From the NCBI GenBank assembly GCA_003223245.1, contig QHYI01000112.1, positions 1-64,000 of the forward strand: DNA of 64,000 bases, read 5' to 3'. The first letter of the stretch is position 1. Each line of letters starts with the position of its first letter. Source of the DNA: Acidobacteriota bacterium. Lineage in GTDB: Bacteria; Acidobacteriota; Terriglobia; Acidiferrales; UBA7541. A program made the translations under genes and the position numbers. Under the pieces are notes generated by a model. The model ran no database searches. It was not told the origin of the DNA and worked only from the letters and a program-made list of their open reading frames with translations. This document shows, in pieces, positions 51,578-60,643 of this stretch.

Positions 51578-54500
51578 CTAGAAATTGACTTTCAAACCAA
51601 ATTGCAGTCGGCGCATCGTCGAACCGAACGTTAGGCCAGTGATTTGTCCGCCGTTTGAGCAATCCACACAGCCGTTCGGCCGATCGAGATTTACATGGTT
51701 GAAGACGTTGAACGCCTGAAACTGAAATTGCGTTTTGAACCTCTCCGTGACACTGAATGTCTTGAAAAGGGAGAAGTCCGTGTCGAAGAGCTTTGGACCT
51801 CGCATTGTATTGCGCCCGATGCTCCCAAAGGAATCGCAGCCCGGCTGACCCCACGGGCCAGCGGTCAACTTTGCTCCGCCATTGCAAACGTTGCCTGGGG
51901 CACCGGCTGGTGGAGCGTTTGCCGCTGGTTCCAAAGACACACCATTTGTCGTTTGAAACCAATAGCCTGGGGCCTCAGGGTCGCCCGAACGAGTTCCGCT
52001 CTTGATGGAGCCGAGCAAGTCGGGCTTACAGGGATCGACATCAATCTCGGCTCTGCAGCTATTCAGACCAGGCGTAAATGGCAATCCGCTGCCAAACGTT
52101 GTCGCACTGTTAACGGACCATCCACCGATTAGCAAGTCCCCTGGGCGACCAACGTCAGAAGCCCACTTCTTGCCTTTGCCAAAGGGCAGTTCGTAAACCT
52201 CTGTGAGGATGAACATATGGTTGCGATAGTCGTCGTTTGGTCCGTAAGCAATTTTGCGATCAATATTGTAGTAATTCGAGTCATAGTTCGTGGAATGCTG
52301 GAACGTGTAGCTGCTCTGGAATGACAAACCGTTCGAGAAGCGCTTTTCAACTGAAGCCTGCAAAGAATTAAAGTGGTTATCCGCATCGTTTCCGAAATAA
52401 TCGATGCCCTGCGTCCAGCCATAGAGCGGGTAAAAAGGCCTACGCTGATTACGTGAGATGCCACCGTTCGGATTGTAGCCCACCACGGTTGGTTCATTGG
52501 ATCCATAGGCGGGACCGCCGCCTGCAAAGGTGTGCGTGCCCTTATTGCCGACATAGGCCAGCGTCGCCGATAAAGTTGAAGTCACCTGACGCTGTACGGT
52601 GACATTCCACTGGTCAACACTAGGTAAGCGGTTATTGAAGGGACGCGAACGCGAAAAGACTCCATCCGGCACAAGCGGCCGCCCATTGACACCGAGGCAT
52701 TGTGCTTTGTCGGGAGTAAATACGCCGCCCACGACTCCACTCGGGTCGGTGATCGCATTGCAGTTGCTGGTGGCCAGCGTCCCGCCGAGTTTGGTTGCTG
52801 GGTCGAAGGAAGGTGGCCCGGCGGCGAGGTTGAAAACGAAGCCTCCAGTATTGGCGTTCATTTGTTGGGCACCAAGTACCGGCAGATTCTGGGTGATCGC
52901 GTGGCCAAAGATGGAACCGAATACGCCAATGTCATAGCTTCGGCCATAGCCCAACCGAACTACCGTTTTCGCATTTGCCTGATACGCGACGCCCAACCGC
53001 GGTGCAAAGTGCTTGTAGTCCGTTGTGGTGTTCCCACGAAGATCGACGCCGGTTTCTCCGGCAATTCGCATCTCTCCGGTCTTCAGGTCGACCCAACCCC
53101 CTCCATCCTTGCGGGCAGCGGACTCGGGCCTATAGATCTCCCAGCGCAGCCCTGCGTTGAAGGTCAACTTGGGCGTCAAACGAATCGTGTCCTGGCCGTA
53201 GAAAAACAACCGAGGCTGAGTCTCATAAGCGTTGAGAGAATTACTCACATAGCGTTCAAAGTGGCTCACGTCGCCAAGCAAGAAACCGGCCAGGCCTGCT
53301 CCTCCAGCGCCAGCCGGCCCTTGAGTGACGTCATTGTTGAAATCAAGTTGGCCTGCGCGATGAGAGTCGCTAGGGATTCTAAGGTTATATGCATAGCGGA
53401 CGTCTGCACCAAACTTGATCGTGTGCTTTCCGCGGATATTCGTCCAATTGTTCACGAACTGATACTGGTGTTCGCTTTCGGTGAGCGGGCAGTTGCACTG
53501 GTTTACGCCCAAGGAATAGCCAAACTGAAAGTCGGAAGTTCCAGGAGCGCGAATCGTGAAAGCTGGCATCGCGGAGGTAGTGCTGTCCAAATTAATGCCT
53601 GGAATGCCGGCGTCTTTGGCGGGTGTCGTGCCGAAGCCTCCGGGAAGCACGTTTACGTGGTAGCGCATGTAGCCAAAGCGGAAATCGGTCAACAAACTGG
53701 GGTTAAGTATGTAATCGAAACCGGTCGCAACGCTCTGGTTGCGAACCTTGGAGTCCCCAGCGAAGTCGCCGACGGAAGGGTCGCTTGGCAGCGCGTGGCC
53801 GCCGAGAGCTACGCCAAACAGACCCGGGCCCGAGCGCTTGAATTGCTGGAGGCTGTAACGTCCAAAGACGTTCACTTTGCTTGAAGCCACAAAATCTGAG
53901 CGAACGTCAAAACCATTGGAATCGAGGGTGTTATTGCCAGAAGCGAAATAATTGTTCCCCAGAATTGTACTGGGAGTGGTATTGGGCACTGGAATCAGAG
54001 CGAGGAGAGCCTCCGCCTGTTGTGACAAGCGATTCGCAGGGATGATATTTCCTGGAAACTGCTGTCGGTTCGCAGGCGCAACGTCGCACGCCGGGTGAAA
54101 CGTGCCAGTCGAATCAGTACATGGGTCGAATATGGGTATCCCCAAATCGCTAAGATCGGCTCCCGTGCCAGCGCTAATGCTTCCTCTCTCCGCAGCCGTG
54201 GGCACACGGCTGCCGAAAGATCCGCCAACGTGGCTGCGCAGGCCCTGGTAATCGCCAAAAGCGAAGAGCTTGTTCTTTTTGATAGGGCCACCCAGCGTGC
54301 CGCCAAACTGGTTCCAGTTCCCGCTGGGAACTCCGGTGGCCTGTGTAAATGGATTGCGGGCAAAGTTGGAGTTGGAACGTTCATAATCGAATGCAGATCC
54401 GTGGATTTCATTGGTGCCTGACTTGGTTTGCGTCGTTACGATCGCGCCGATCGCCTTTCCAAATTCGGCATCGTAATCCTGATGGATGATCTTCGATTCG

Positions 54501-55165
54501 TCGATGGCATCAAGGTTCGGATTGATGACGATGATCCCGAGAATTGGATCTTGGTTATCCGTGCCGTCCAGTTCGAACGCCGTCCCGGCAAAGTGCTGCC
54601 CGTTCGTTTCAATCTGCTGCGAACCCTGGGGGTTTTCGCTGGCGGCGTGCCCCCAGTTAAGACGCTGCGCTCCGGGAGAGAGCAATTGCAAGGTCGTGAA
54701 GTTTCGATTGTAGATGGGAAGGTCTTCCACGGTTCGTGACGAAAAAACCGTGGCAACGTCGGTCTTCTCTGTTTGGAGTTGCGGAACCTCGCCAGTGACT
54801 TCCACGGTCTGCGTGACCGCACCGACCTGCAACTGAGCATCGACACGAACAACAGTGTCCACATCGACTCGGACACTTGCCACGTCATGGGCCTTGAATC
54901 CTGCTGCTTCGAGGTGAACCTTGTAGTTGTCCGGAATCAAGTGTGTTATAGAATAGGTTCCGGTTTCGTTTGTGACTGCTTCTGCTGTTGTTCCCTTTGA
55001 AATGTTGGTTACGGTAACCTTGGCGCCCGCCACCGCATTCCCCTGCGGGTCAGTCACCGCACCGGTAATGCTTCCATATACCGCCTGACCCGAAGCGGTG
55101 TTTGCGCACATCAAAAAGGCCAAACAACCGACGAGAATCCACCCCAGGCTAACTCGCTTTTTCAT
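51578..55165 (-). CDS. Oar-like TonB-dependent receptor with carboxypeptidase-regulatory domain
   Basis: A 1195-residue outer-membrane receptor. A signal peptide (GWILVGCLAFLMCANTASGQ) leads into a carboxypeptidase-regulatory beta-sandwich (about 28-115: GSITGAVTDPQGNAVAGAKV, ETGTYSITHLIPDNYKVHLEA). The plug region (about 120-250) contains RTVEDLPIYNRNFTTLQLL, ELDGTDNQDP and TKSGTNEIHGSAFDYER, and the barrel ends LQFGLKVNF. It belongs to the same class as the receptor at 1396 but is only distantly similar. AGGAGGGG four to five bases before ATG 55165 is an excellent ribosome-binding site. Probably controlled by the divergent membrane winged-helix regulator at 55597. Confidence 0.9.
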   Translation of the reverse strand: MKKRVSLGWILVGCLAFLMCANTASGQAVYGSITGAVTDPQGNAVAGAKVTVTNISKGTTAEAVTNETGTYSITHLIPDNYKVHLEAAGFKAHDVASVRVDVDTVVRVDAQLQVGAVTQTVEVTGEVPQLQTEKTDVATVFSSRTVEDLPIYNRNFTTLQLLSPGAQRLNWGHAASENPQGSQQIETNGQHFAGTAFELDGTDNQDPILGIIVINPNLDAIDESKIIHQDYDAEFGKAIGAIVTTQTKSGTNEIHGSAFDYERSNSNFARNPFTQATGVPSGNWNQFGGTLGGPIKKNKLFAFGDYQGLRSHVGGSFGSRVPTAAERGSISAGTGADLSDLGIPIFDPCTDSTGTFHPACDVAPANRQQFPGNIIPANRLSQQAEALLALIPVPNTTPSTILGNNYFASGNNTLDSNGFDVRSDFVASSKVNVFGRYSLQQFKRSGPGLFGVALGGHALPSDPSVGDFAGDSKVRNQSVATGFDYILNPSLLTDFRFGYMRYHVNVLPGGFGTTPAKDAGIPGINLDSTTSAMPAFTIRAPGTSDFQFGYSLGVNQCNCPLTESEHQYQFVNNWTNIRGKHTIKFGADVRYAYNLRIPSDSHRAGQLDFNNDVTQGPAGAGGAGLAGFLLGDVSHFERYVSNSLNAYETQPRLFFYGQDTIRLTPKLTFNAGLRWEIYRPESAARKDGGGWVDLKTGEMRIAGETGVDLRGNTTTDYKHFAPRLGVAYQANAKTVVRLGYGRSYDIGVFGSIFGHAITQNLPVLGAQQMNANTGGFVFNLAAGPPSFDPATKLGGTLATSNCNAITDPSGVVGGVFTPDKAQCLGVNGRPLVPDGVFSRSRPFNNRLPSVDQWNVTVQRQVTSTLSATLAYVGNKGTHTFAGGGPAYGSNEPTVVGYNPNGGISRNQRRPFYPLYGWTQGIDYFGNDADNHFNSLQASVEKRFSNGLSFQSSYTFQHSTNYDSNYYNIDRKIAYGPNDDYRNHMFILTEVYELPFGKGKKWASDVGRPGDLLIGGWSVNSATTFGSGLPFTPGLNSCRAEIDVDPCKPDLLGSIKSGTRSGDPEAPGYWFQTTNGVSLEPAANAPPAGAPGNVCNGGAKLTAGPWGQPGCDSFGSIGRNTMRGPKLFDTDFSLFKTFSVTERFKTQFQFQAFNVFNHVNLDRPNGCVDCSNGGQITGLTFGSTMRRLQFGLKVNF

Positions 55166-55596
55166 TACACCCCTCCTGAACTCTCTGCATTCTCCTCAGA
55201 GATTCGCTTGAATGCAATTGCTCGCCCTCAGAACAAGTCATTTCCTTCGCATATGGACCGGTTTCGATACACAAAGACATCGCTGTGAGAGGCACACCTG
55301 GAACGTATCAAAATGAAAATGGCTGAAACGGCAACCTCTCGAACCGATAGGTTCGTAGAACTAGCCCCCAAACTCCTCGAACTTACGACCACTGCGGATC
55401 GCCAATTCCGCCGGTAGCTCCCTTACCGAGCAAGGGTGACACCTCATGCAGGCACCCTAAGTTGGGCGAACAATACTTGCGATGGCTTCTAGCAGTTTTT
55501 TGGTAAGCCGTATAGTCTCACAGGGTCTGATACGGTTACCTGGGATAAGTTCCTGAGTTTCAATGAACTGCGAATCTCGTTACCGTTGGTGTTACA
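55166..55596. other. Divergent control region, receptor and regulator
   Basis: About 430 bp between two divergent genes. The clearest signal is the perfect dyad at 55340-55355. A second, looser inverted repeat AGGGTG...CACCCT lies near 55428-55453. Promoters were not identified with confidence. Confidence 0.4.
55340..55355. promoter_or_regulatory. Perfect dyad CGAACC-GATA-GGTTCG, candidate operator
   Basis: Two 6-bp arms that match exactly around GATA, placed about 175 bp before the receptor start and 240 bp before the regulator. The arms are too short for a transcript terminator and no T run follows. Confidence 0.4.
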
Positions 55597-56841
55597 ATGT
55601 CGTGGCGGAGTGTGTCAGTGGGGGACAAGGCTCATTACCGCGGTCAGATCGAGAAACTCCTCAATAGCCACGCCTTGCATGGTTCCGAGTCACTGTGCAA
55701 GCTGCTGCGCTATCTGGCGGATCATGCCTTGGAGCACCCCGGCGCTTCCCCGAAGGAGTATCAAATTGCGACGGAGGTCTTTGGCCGTCCGAGTGATTTT
55801 GATCCCCATCTAGACTCAATGGTCCGCGTTCAGGCGGGACGCCTTCGGGGAAAACTCGCGGAATACTACGCATCGGAAGGCGCGGACGACCAGGTCCTCG
55901 TCGATTTCCCACGAGGCACCTACGCTCTCAGTTTTCATGAGCGTCCCGCAGGGACCGGGCGCAACCACGGAGCCGCGCCGCACGAATCATCCTCTGATGC
56001 AAGCCAAAGCCCCCGGAAGTGGTTCGCGGGGGTCATTCTGCTATCGGTTGTTCTCTCCGCGGTCGTTGCCGTTGCCACAGACCGGTTCCTCAACAGGCGT
56101 ACCGCGGAAGCCCGGCTCAGTAGCGACACTTCCGATATGCCGTTGGCTTTTCATGTCTTCTGGAAAGGCTTTCTCACCGGCCCGCAGGAGCCTTGGGTTA
56201 TCTTCAGCAACGCCGCTTTCGTAGGTCGGCCCTACGTGGGCATGCGTTATTACAATCGCGCCAAGGATTCCGGCGCCGCGATCTTGGATCATTATACGGG
56301 AGTCGGTGAAGTGCTGGCAGTTCACGCTCTCGATGGTGTTTTTGGAAAACTTCATCAGCAAATTCGTGTCAAGCGCGGCAGCCTGTTTTCCTTGGATGAC
56401 GCGAAGAACGACTCGCCTTCGGAGAATTTGACCCTCTTGGAGCTGCCAAATACTCAGAAATTCATCTTCAAGCAGATCACTTCTGGGCCCCGCACTGGCA
56501 CTATGGAAATCATCAATTCTCATCCTGAATCCGGCGAACCGAAAGAGTTCCTTCCATCTCTGCCTGACGAGACACTGACGGAAGACTATTCGATCATCGC
56601 TCTGAAACGAGGATTGAACCCCGCACATTCGGAATTGATTCTGGCAGGCGCTACCACGATCGGCACGCAAGCTGCTGTCGAGTATGTTTGCCAGCAAGCC
56701 TCGCTCGAGGAATTGCTGCTCCGGCTTTCCGTTTCGAACTCCGGGGAATTGAAACCGTTCGAAGCGGTCATTCGAGTGAGAGTCGCTCGCGGCGTGCCCG
56801 TGGGGACGGAACTTGTCGCCCTGAGGAAAGAGCCAACTTAA
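55597..56841 (+). CDS. Membrane-anchored winged-helix-type regulator
   Basis: A 414-residue protein. The N-terminal region (about 15-110) carries LCKLLRYLADHALEHPGASPKEYQIATEVFGRPSDFDPHLDSMVRVQAGRLRGKLAEYY, matching in pattern a winged-helix-like domain found in acidobacterial and rhizobial regulators; VLVDFPRGTYALSF is the wing end. A single transmembrane helix (GVILLSVVLSAVVAVATDRFL, about 145-165) places the C-terminal 250 residues in the periplasm, where they could sense a ligand. It starts at ATG 55597 without a strong ribosome-binding site. Its position opposite the Oar-like receptor suggests it controls that gene. Confidence 0.75.
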   Translation: MSWRSVSVGDKAHYRGQIEKLLNSHALHGSESLCKLLRYLADHALEHPGASPKEYQIATEVFGRPSDFDPHLDSMVRVQAGRLRGKLAEYYASEGADDQVLVDFPRGTYALSFHERPAGTGRNHGAAPHESSSDASQSPRKWFAGVILLSVVLSAVVAVATDRFLNRRTAEARLSSDTSDMPLAFHVFWKGFLTGPQEPWVIFSNAAFVGRPYVGMRYYNRAKDSGAAILDHYTGVGEVLAVHALDGVFGKLHQQIRVKRGSLFSLDDAKNDSPSENLTLLELPNTQKFIFKQITSGPRTGTMEIINSHPESGEPKEFLPSLPDETLTEDYSIIALKRGLNPAHSELILAGATTIGTQAAVEYVCQQASLEELLLRLSVSNSGELKPFEAVIRVRVARGVPVGTELVALRKEPT

Positions 56842-56862
56842 AATTCCATTCGGATTTGCAAT

Positions 56863-58662
56863 TCACAGTGCGGGTGGCTTCCAGCGGGGATCGAGTTCCG
56901 CTGCTGCCTTGAATTCCTGAGCCGCGCCCTGTTTGTCACCTTTTCGTTGCAAAGCCAAGCCCAGTTGGTAATGAGCGGGAGCATACTTTGGCACCGAATG
57001 GATTGCCGTTCGAAACTGTGAAATCGCTCCATCGATATCGCCAGCGTTGAGGAGCCGCCGTCCCGAATTGGTGGCGAACAGCGCGGCCTGCTCGTCGGTT
57101 TTTTGCTTCGCGATTTCTGCTCCCGTTCGGCTTTCCGCCGCGGCGCCTTCCGCGTCCCCGAGTTGGCGCAGGACGGTCGCCAATGTCGTGTGTGCACCGG
57201 CGAATGTTGGCTGGAGACGAATTGCTTTTCGCAGCGTCTGTGCGGCTTCCGCCAATTCACCTTTTTGCTTCAAGACGGTGCCGAGCGTGTAGTAGGCCTC
57301 CGCATAGTCCGGCTTGGCTTGAATCGCCGCACGAAGTTCTTCCGCAGCGGCGGCAAAGTCGCCTTGCTGCCAAAGAGTGACACCTAATGTGTAGTGCGCG
57401 TCCGCCTGCCCTGGATCGAGATCAGCGGCCTTGCGCAACTCGGCCATCGCTTCGGGTAGTTTATCCTTCAGCTTGAGAGCCAAACCCAGGTCATAGTGCA
57501 GCGTGGCATCTTGCGGAGAAAGTTTCAGCGCCTCCTGAAAATTGGTCACGGCAGAGTCAAAATCCGAAACTTGCAAGTACGCTGCGCCGAGATTGCCGAT
57601 GTATCCACTATCGTCGGGACGCAAACGGATCGCGGCCTTGAATTCGGTGATTGCCCCTTGAGCATCCCCATCTTGCAAATACGCGAGCCCCAAATTGTTG
57701 TGCACGTCTGGGTTTTCCGGCTGTAATTTCAAAGCTTGGCGAAAAGCCGCGATGGCCTGTTCGGTCTCGCCGCTGTGCTGCAGCAGCAATCCCAGGCTAT
57801 TTTGGGCGTCGGGATAATTCGGATTTAGTTTGACGCACGCTTGCAGTTCGCCGATGGCTGCGTCTGACTTGCCTTGCGCCTTCATAACCTGCGCGAAGTA
57901 GTAGTGAGGGCCCGGATCCAAGGGTTCCAGTTGCACCGCCGCCCGCAGGTGCTGCGCGGCTTCCGTCAGTGACTCCTTTTGATACTGCAAAACGCCCAGG
58001 TGAAAATGGGCCTTTGCGAAGTTGGGCCGCAGCTGGAGGGCCTTGGAGAATTCCGCCTCCGCACTCTGCGCGTCGGATTTCTGCACAAGCACGGTGCCGA
58101 GATCATCGTGCAAATCCGCCCTTTGCGGCTCGAGCTCAATCGCCCGGCGGAATTCGAGGATCGCATTGTCAAGATCGTTGGAAAAATCAAGCACGCGGCC
58201 CGATGTGCGATGGGCCTCGGAATCGCTGGGAGCCAAACGCGCGGCCTCCCGCGACTCGCGGAGCGCGCCGGCCAAGTCTCCTTTGCGAATAAGCGCGTTC
58301 GCGAAGTTTATGTGTGCCTGCACAAAATCCGGCTTCAGAGTGAGCGCCTTTTGAAATTGGCTGACGGCGGAATCAACCTCGTCTCGCGCGAGCAACACCC
58401 AGCCGAGCGAATTGTGCCCCTCGGGACTTTGCGGCGCGAGCCGAACGACTTTCTCGAAAGCGGTGCGCGCGGAATCCAAGTCTCCCCTTTGAAGTGCGGC
58501 TAAACCTTGCTTGTAAATCGCCGTTGCGTGCGATGCAGCGTCCCCCGGCGCCGAACCTTTGGATTGAGCAATACATGGCGCTGCCGAGACGCAGAGAAAA
58601 AGCAAACAAAGGCCGCGGCTTTGGAGAAACCGTGCACGGCGATGAACAAGTATGAATTTCAC
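56863..58662 (-). CDS. Secreted TPR-repeat protein
   Basis: A 599-residue protein from GTG 58662, with a signal peptide (GLCLLFLCVSAAPCIAQ) and about sixteen consecutive TPR units of 34 residues, for example GDLDSARTAFEKVVRLAPQSPEG, DLDNAILEFRRAIELEPQRADL, ETEQAIAAFRQALKLQPENPDV and KGELAEAAQTLRKAIRLQPTFAG. It would form a long superhelical scaffold in the periplasm. The frame is open upstream to 58788 with no protein-like pattern. It is divergent from the CRTAC1 gene; TPR and CRTAC1 proteins are often neighbours in Acidobacteriota. Confidence 0.82.
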   Translation of the reverse strand: MKFILVHRRARFLQSRGLCLLFLCVSAAPCIAQSKGSAPGDAASHATAIYKQGLAALQRGDLDSARTAFEKVVRLAPQSPEGHNSLGWVLLARDEVDSAVSQFQKALTLKPDFVQAHINFANALIRKGDLAGALRESREAARLAPSDSEAHRTSGRVLDFSNDLDNAILEFRRAIELEPQRADLHDDLGTVLVQKSDAQSAEAEFSKALQLRPNFAKAHFHLGVLQYQKESLTEAAQHLRAAVQLEPLDPGPHYYFAQVMKAQGKSDAAIGELQACVKLNPNYPDAQNSLGLLLQHSGETEQAIAAFRQALKLQPENPDVHNNLGLAYLQDGDAQGAITEFKAAIRLRPDDSGYIGNLGAAYLQVSDFDSAVTNFQEALKLSPQDATLHYDLGLALKLKDKLPEAMAELRKAADLDPGQADAHYTLGVTLWQQGDFAAAAEELRAAIQAKPDYAEAYYTLGTVLKQKGELAEAAQTLRKAIRLQPTFAGAHTTLATVLRQLGDAEGAAAESRTGAEIAKQKTDEQAALFATNSGRRLLNAGDIDGAISQFRTAIHSVPKYAPAHYQLGLALQRKGDKQGAAQEFKAAAELDPRWKPPAL

Positions 58663-58808
58663 GCGCGCGAGCCCAGAAGAGCGGCAACAAAAATAGTAGC
58701 ATGCCTGTATGGCGGTTTCCTGCCGCCGGGCACAAGCCCTAGCTCTTTTGCATGGCCCTCCGCTTGGTTGACCTCGTCTTTGCGGCATCTTACTATGCTG
58801 GAGAATTG

Positions 58809-60611
58809 ATGACTCGCCACTTTTCCTTTCTGCGGCTTCTTACCTTGGTAGGGCTTTGTGCTTGGCTCTCTTTGCGGCTTGCCACGTTCGCGACGCAATC
58901 CGCAGATCACCGGCAAAACGCGGATGCGAAAGGCACAAAAACACTCGCGCATTTTACCGACATTGCCGTAAAGGCCGGCCTCACTGCTCCCGTCATCTTT
59001 GGCGGAGAAAACACAAAGAAATACATCATCGAGACCACCGGCACGGGTGTGGCGATTTTCGATTACGACAATGATGGCTGGCCCGACATTTTCATTGTAA
59101 ACGGTACCAAGTTAGAAGGTTTCGCCCCTGGCCAAGCCCCGACGAATCACCTTTATCACAACAATCAAGACGGCGCCTTCACCGACGTTACAGAGAAAGC
59201 CGGTTTGGCGCATACAGGATGGGGCCAAGGCGTGTGCGTGGGCGACTACGACAACGACGGATTCGAAGACCTTTACGTGACCTACTACGGGAAAAATGTC
59301 CTGTACCACAACAACGGCAACGGCACGTTTTCGGATGTCAGCGAAAAGGCCGGTGTTGCGGGAAGCGGCAAGATGTGGGGCACGGGCTGCGCGTTTGTGG
59401 ATTACGATCGCGATGGCAAGCTCGATTTGATGGTCGCGAACTACGTGGACTACGACTCCGCTGTAGCGCTGGCGCCAGGAGAGCGCCCCTCCTGCATATG
59501 GAAGGGCGTTCCGGTGATGTGCGGGCCGCGAGGATTGCCGTGGGCGAAAAACATTCTTTATCACAACGTCGGCAACGGCACGTTCGAGGACGTGACGAAG
59601 AAAGCCAAAATCGATCAGACCAACGGCCATTACGGCTTCAGCGTGTCCACGCTCGATTACGACGACGACGGCTGGCCCGACATTTTTGTCGCATGCGACA
59701 GCACCGCCAGCATTCTGTATCACAACAATCAGGACGGAACTTTCACCGATGTTGCCGTCGTTTCCGGCGCGGCGTTCAACGACGATGGGCGCGAGCAGGC
59801 GGGCATGGGCTCGACGGTCGGCGATTATGACGGCGACGGCAGACTCGATATCTTCAAAACGAATTTTTCCGACGACACTTCCACCCTCTTGCACAACAAT
59901 GGCGACGGCACATTTGACGACAAGACCTTTCCGGCTGGCTTTGGATTGAACACCCAGTATCTGGGCTGGGGCACAATGTTCCTTGACGTGGACAACGATG
60001 GCTGGCCCGATCTGTTGCTCGTGAACGGCCACGTCTATCCCGAAGTCGACAGCCAGCATTTGGGCAGCAATTTTCGCGAACCGAAGATTCTCTATCACAA
60101 CAACGGGAACGGAACGTTCACCGACATATCCGCCAGCGTCGGCCCGGGCATCACTTCCGTGAGTTCGTCGCGCGGCTTGGCGGTCGGCGATTTATGGAAC
60201 GATGGGCGAATGTCCGCGGTGATCAGCAATATGAATGCTGCTCCCATGCTGTTGGTGAACGACGCACACAATGGCAATCACTGGATTGCCCTGCAAACCG
60301 TGGGCACGTCTTTTTCTTCTTCGGCGGCGGCGGAAAAATACCGCTCCAATCGCGATGGCATTGGAGCGAAGATCAGGGTGAAAGCCGGCGGCCGACTCCA
60401 GGTAAACGAAGTGCGCAGCGGCTCGAGCTACATCTCGAATAACGACATGCGCGTGCATTTTGGACTGGGCGCGGCCACCAAGGCGGACTGGGTCGAAGTG
60501 CGCTGGCCGAGCGGTTTGGTCGAGCGCTTTGAAGGCTTGGCCGTCGATTCGTCTCACAGGCTGCGGGAGGGCTCCGGCACGCCCGTAAACACTGCAGCAC
60601 ACAACCCTTAA
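58809..60611 (+). CDS. CRTAC1-family protein (FG-GAP repeats, ASPIC/UnbV domain)
   Basis: A 600-residue secreted protein. After a signal segment (LLTLVGLCAWLSLRLATFA) come FG-GAP-like beta-propeller repeats with calcium-type Asp loops: FDYDNDGWPDIFIVNG, GDYDNDGFEDLYVTYYG, VDYDRDGKLDLMVANY, LDYDDDGWPDIFVAC, GDYDGDGRLDIFKTNF and LDVDNDGWPDLLLVNG. The C-terminal 80 residues match the ASPIC/UnbV domain (SNRDGIGAKIRVKAGG, GLGAATKADWVEVRWPSG). GGAG before ATG 58809 gives the start. Family function is poorly known; adhesion or binding of extracellular material is usually proposed. Confidence 0.9.
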   Translation: MTRHFSFLRLLTLVGLCAWLSLRLATFATQSADHRQNADAKGTKTLAHFTDIAVKAGLTAPVIFGGENTKKYIIETTGTGVAIFDYDNDGWPDIFIVNGTKLEGFAPGQAPTNHLYHNNQDGAFTDVTEKAGLAHTGWGQGVCVGDYDNDGFEDLYVTYYGKNVLYHNNGNGTFSDVSEKAGVAGSGKMWGTGCAFVDYDRDGKLDLMVANYVDYDSAVALAPGERPSCIWKGVPVMCGPRGLPWAKNILYHNVGNGTFEDVTKKAKIDQTNGHYGFSVSTLDYDDDGWPDIFVACDSTASILYHNNQDGTFTDVAVVSGAAFNDDGREQAGMGSTVGDYDGDGRLDIFKTNFSDDTSTLLHNNGDGTFDDKTFPAGFGLNTQYLGWGTMFLDVDNDGWPDLLLVNGHVYPEVDSQHLGSNFREPKILYHNNGNGTFTDISASVGPGITSVSSSRGLAVGDLWNDGRMSAVISNMNAAPMLLVNDAHNGNHWIALQTVGTSFSSSAAAEKYRSNRDGIGAKIRVKAGGRLQVNEVRSGSSYISNNDMRVHFGLGAATKADWVEVRWPSGLVERFEGLAVDSSHRLREGSGTPVNTAAHNP

Positions 60612-60643
60612 CTTGCCGTCATGCTGTTCGGATGGGGCGAGCT

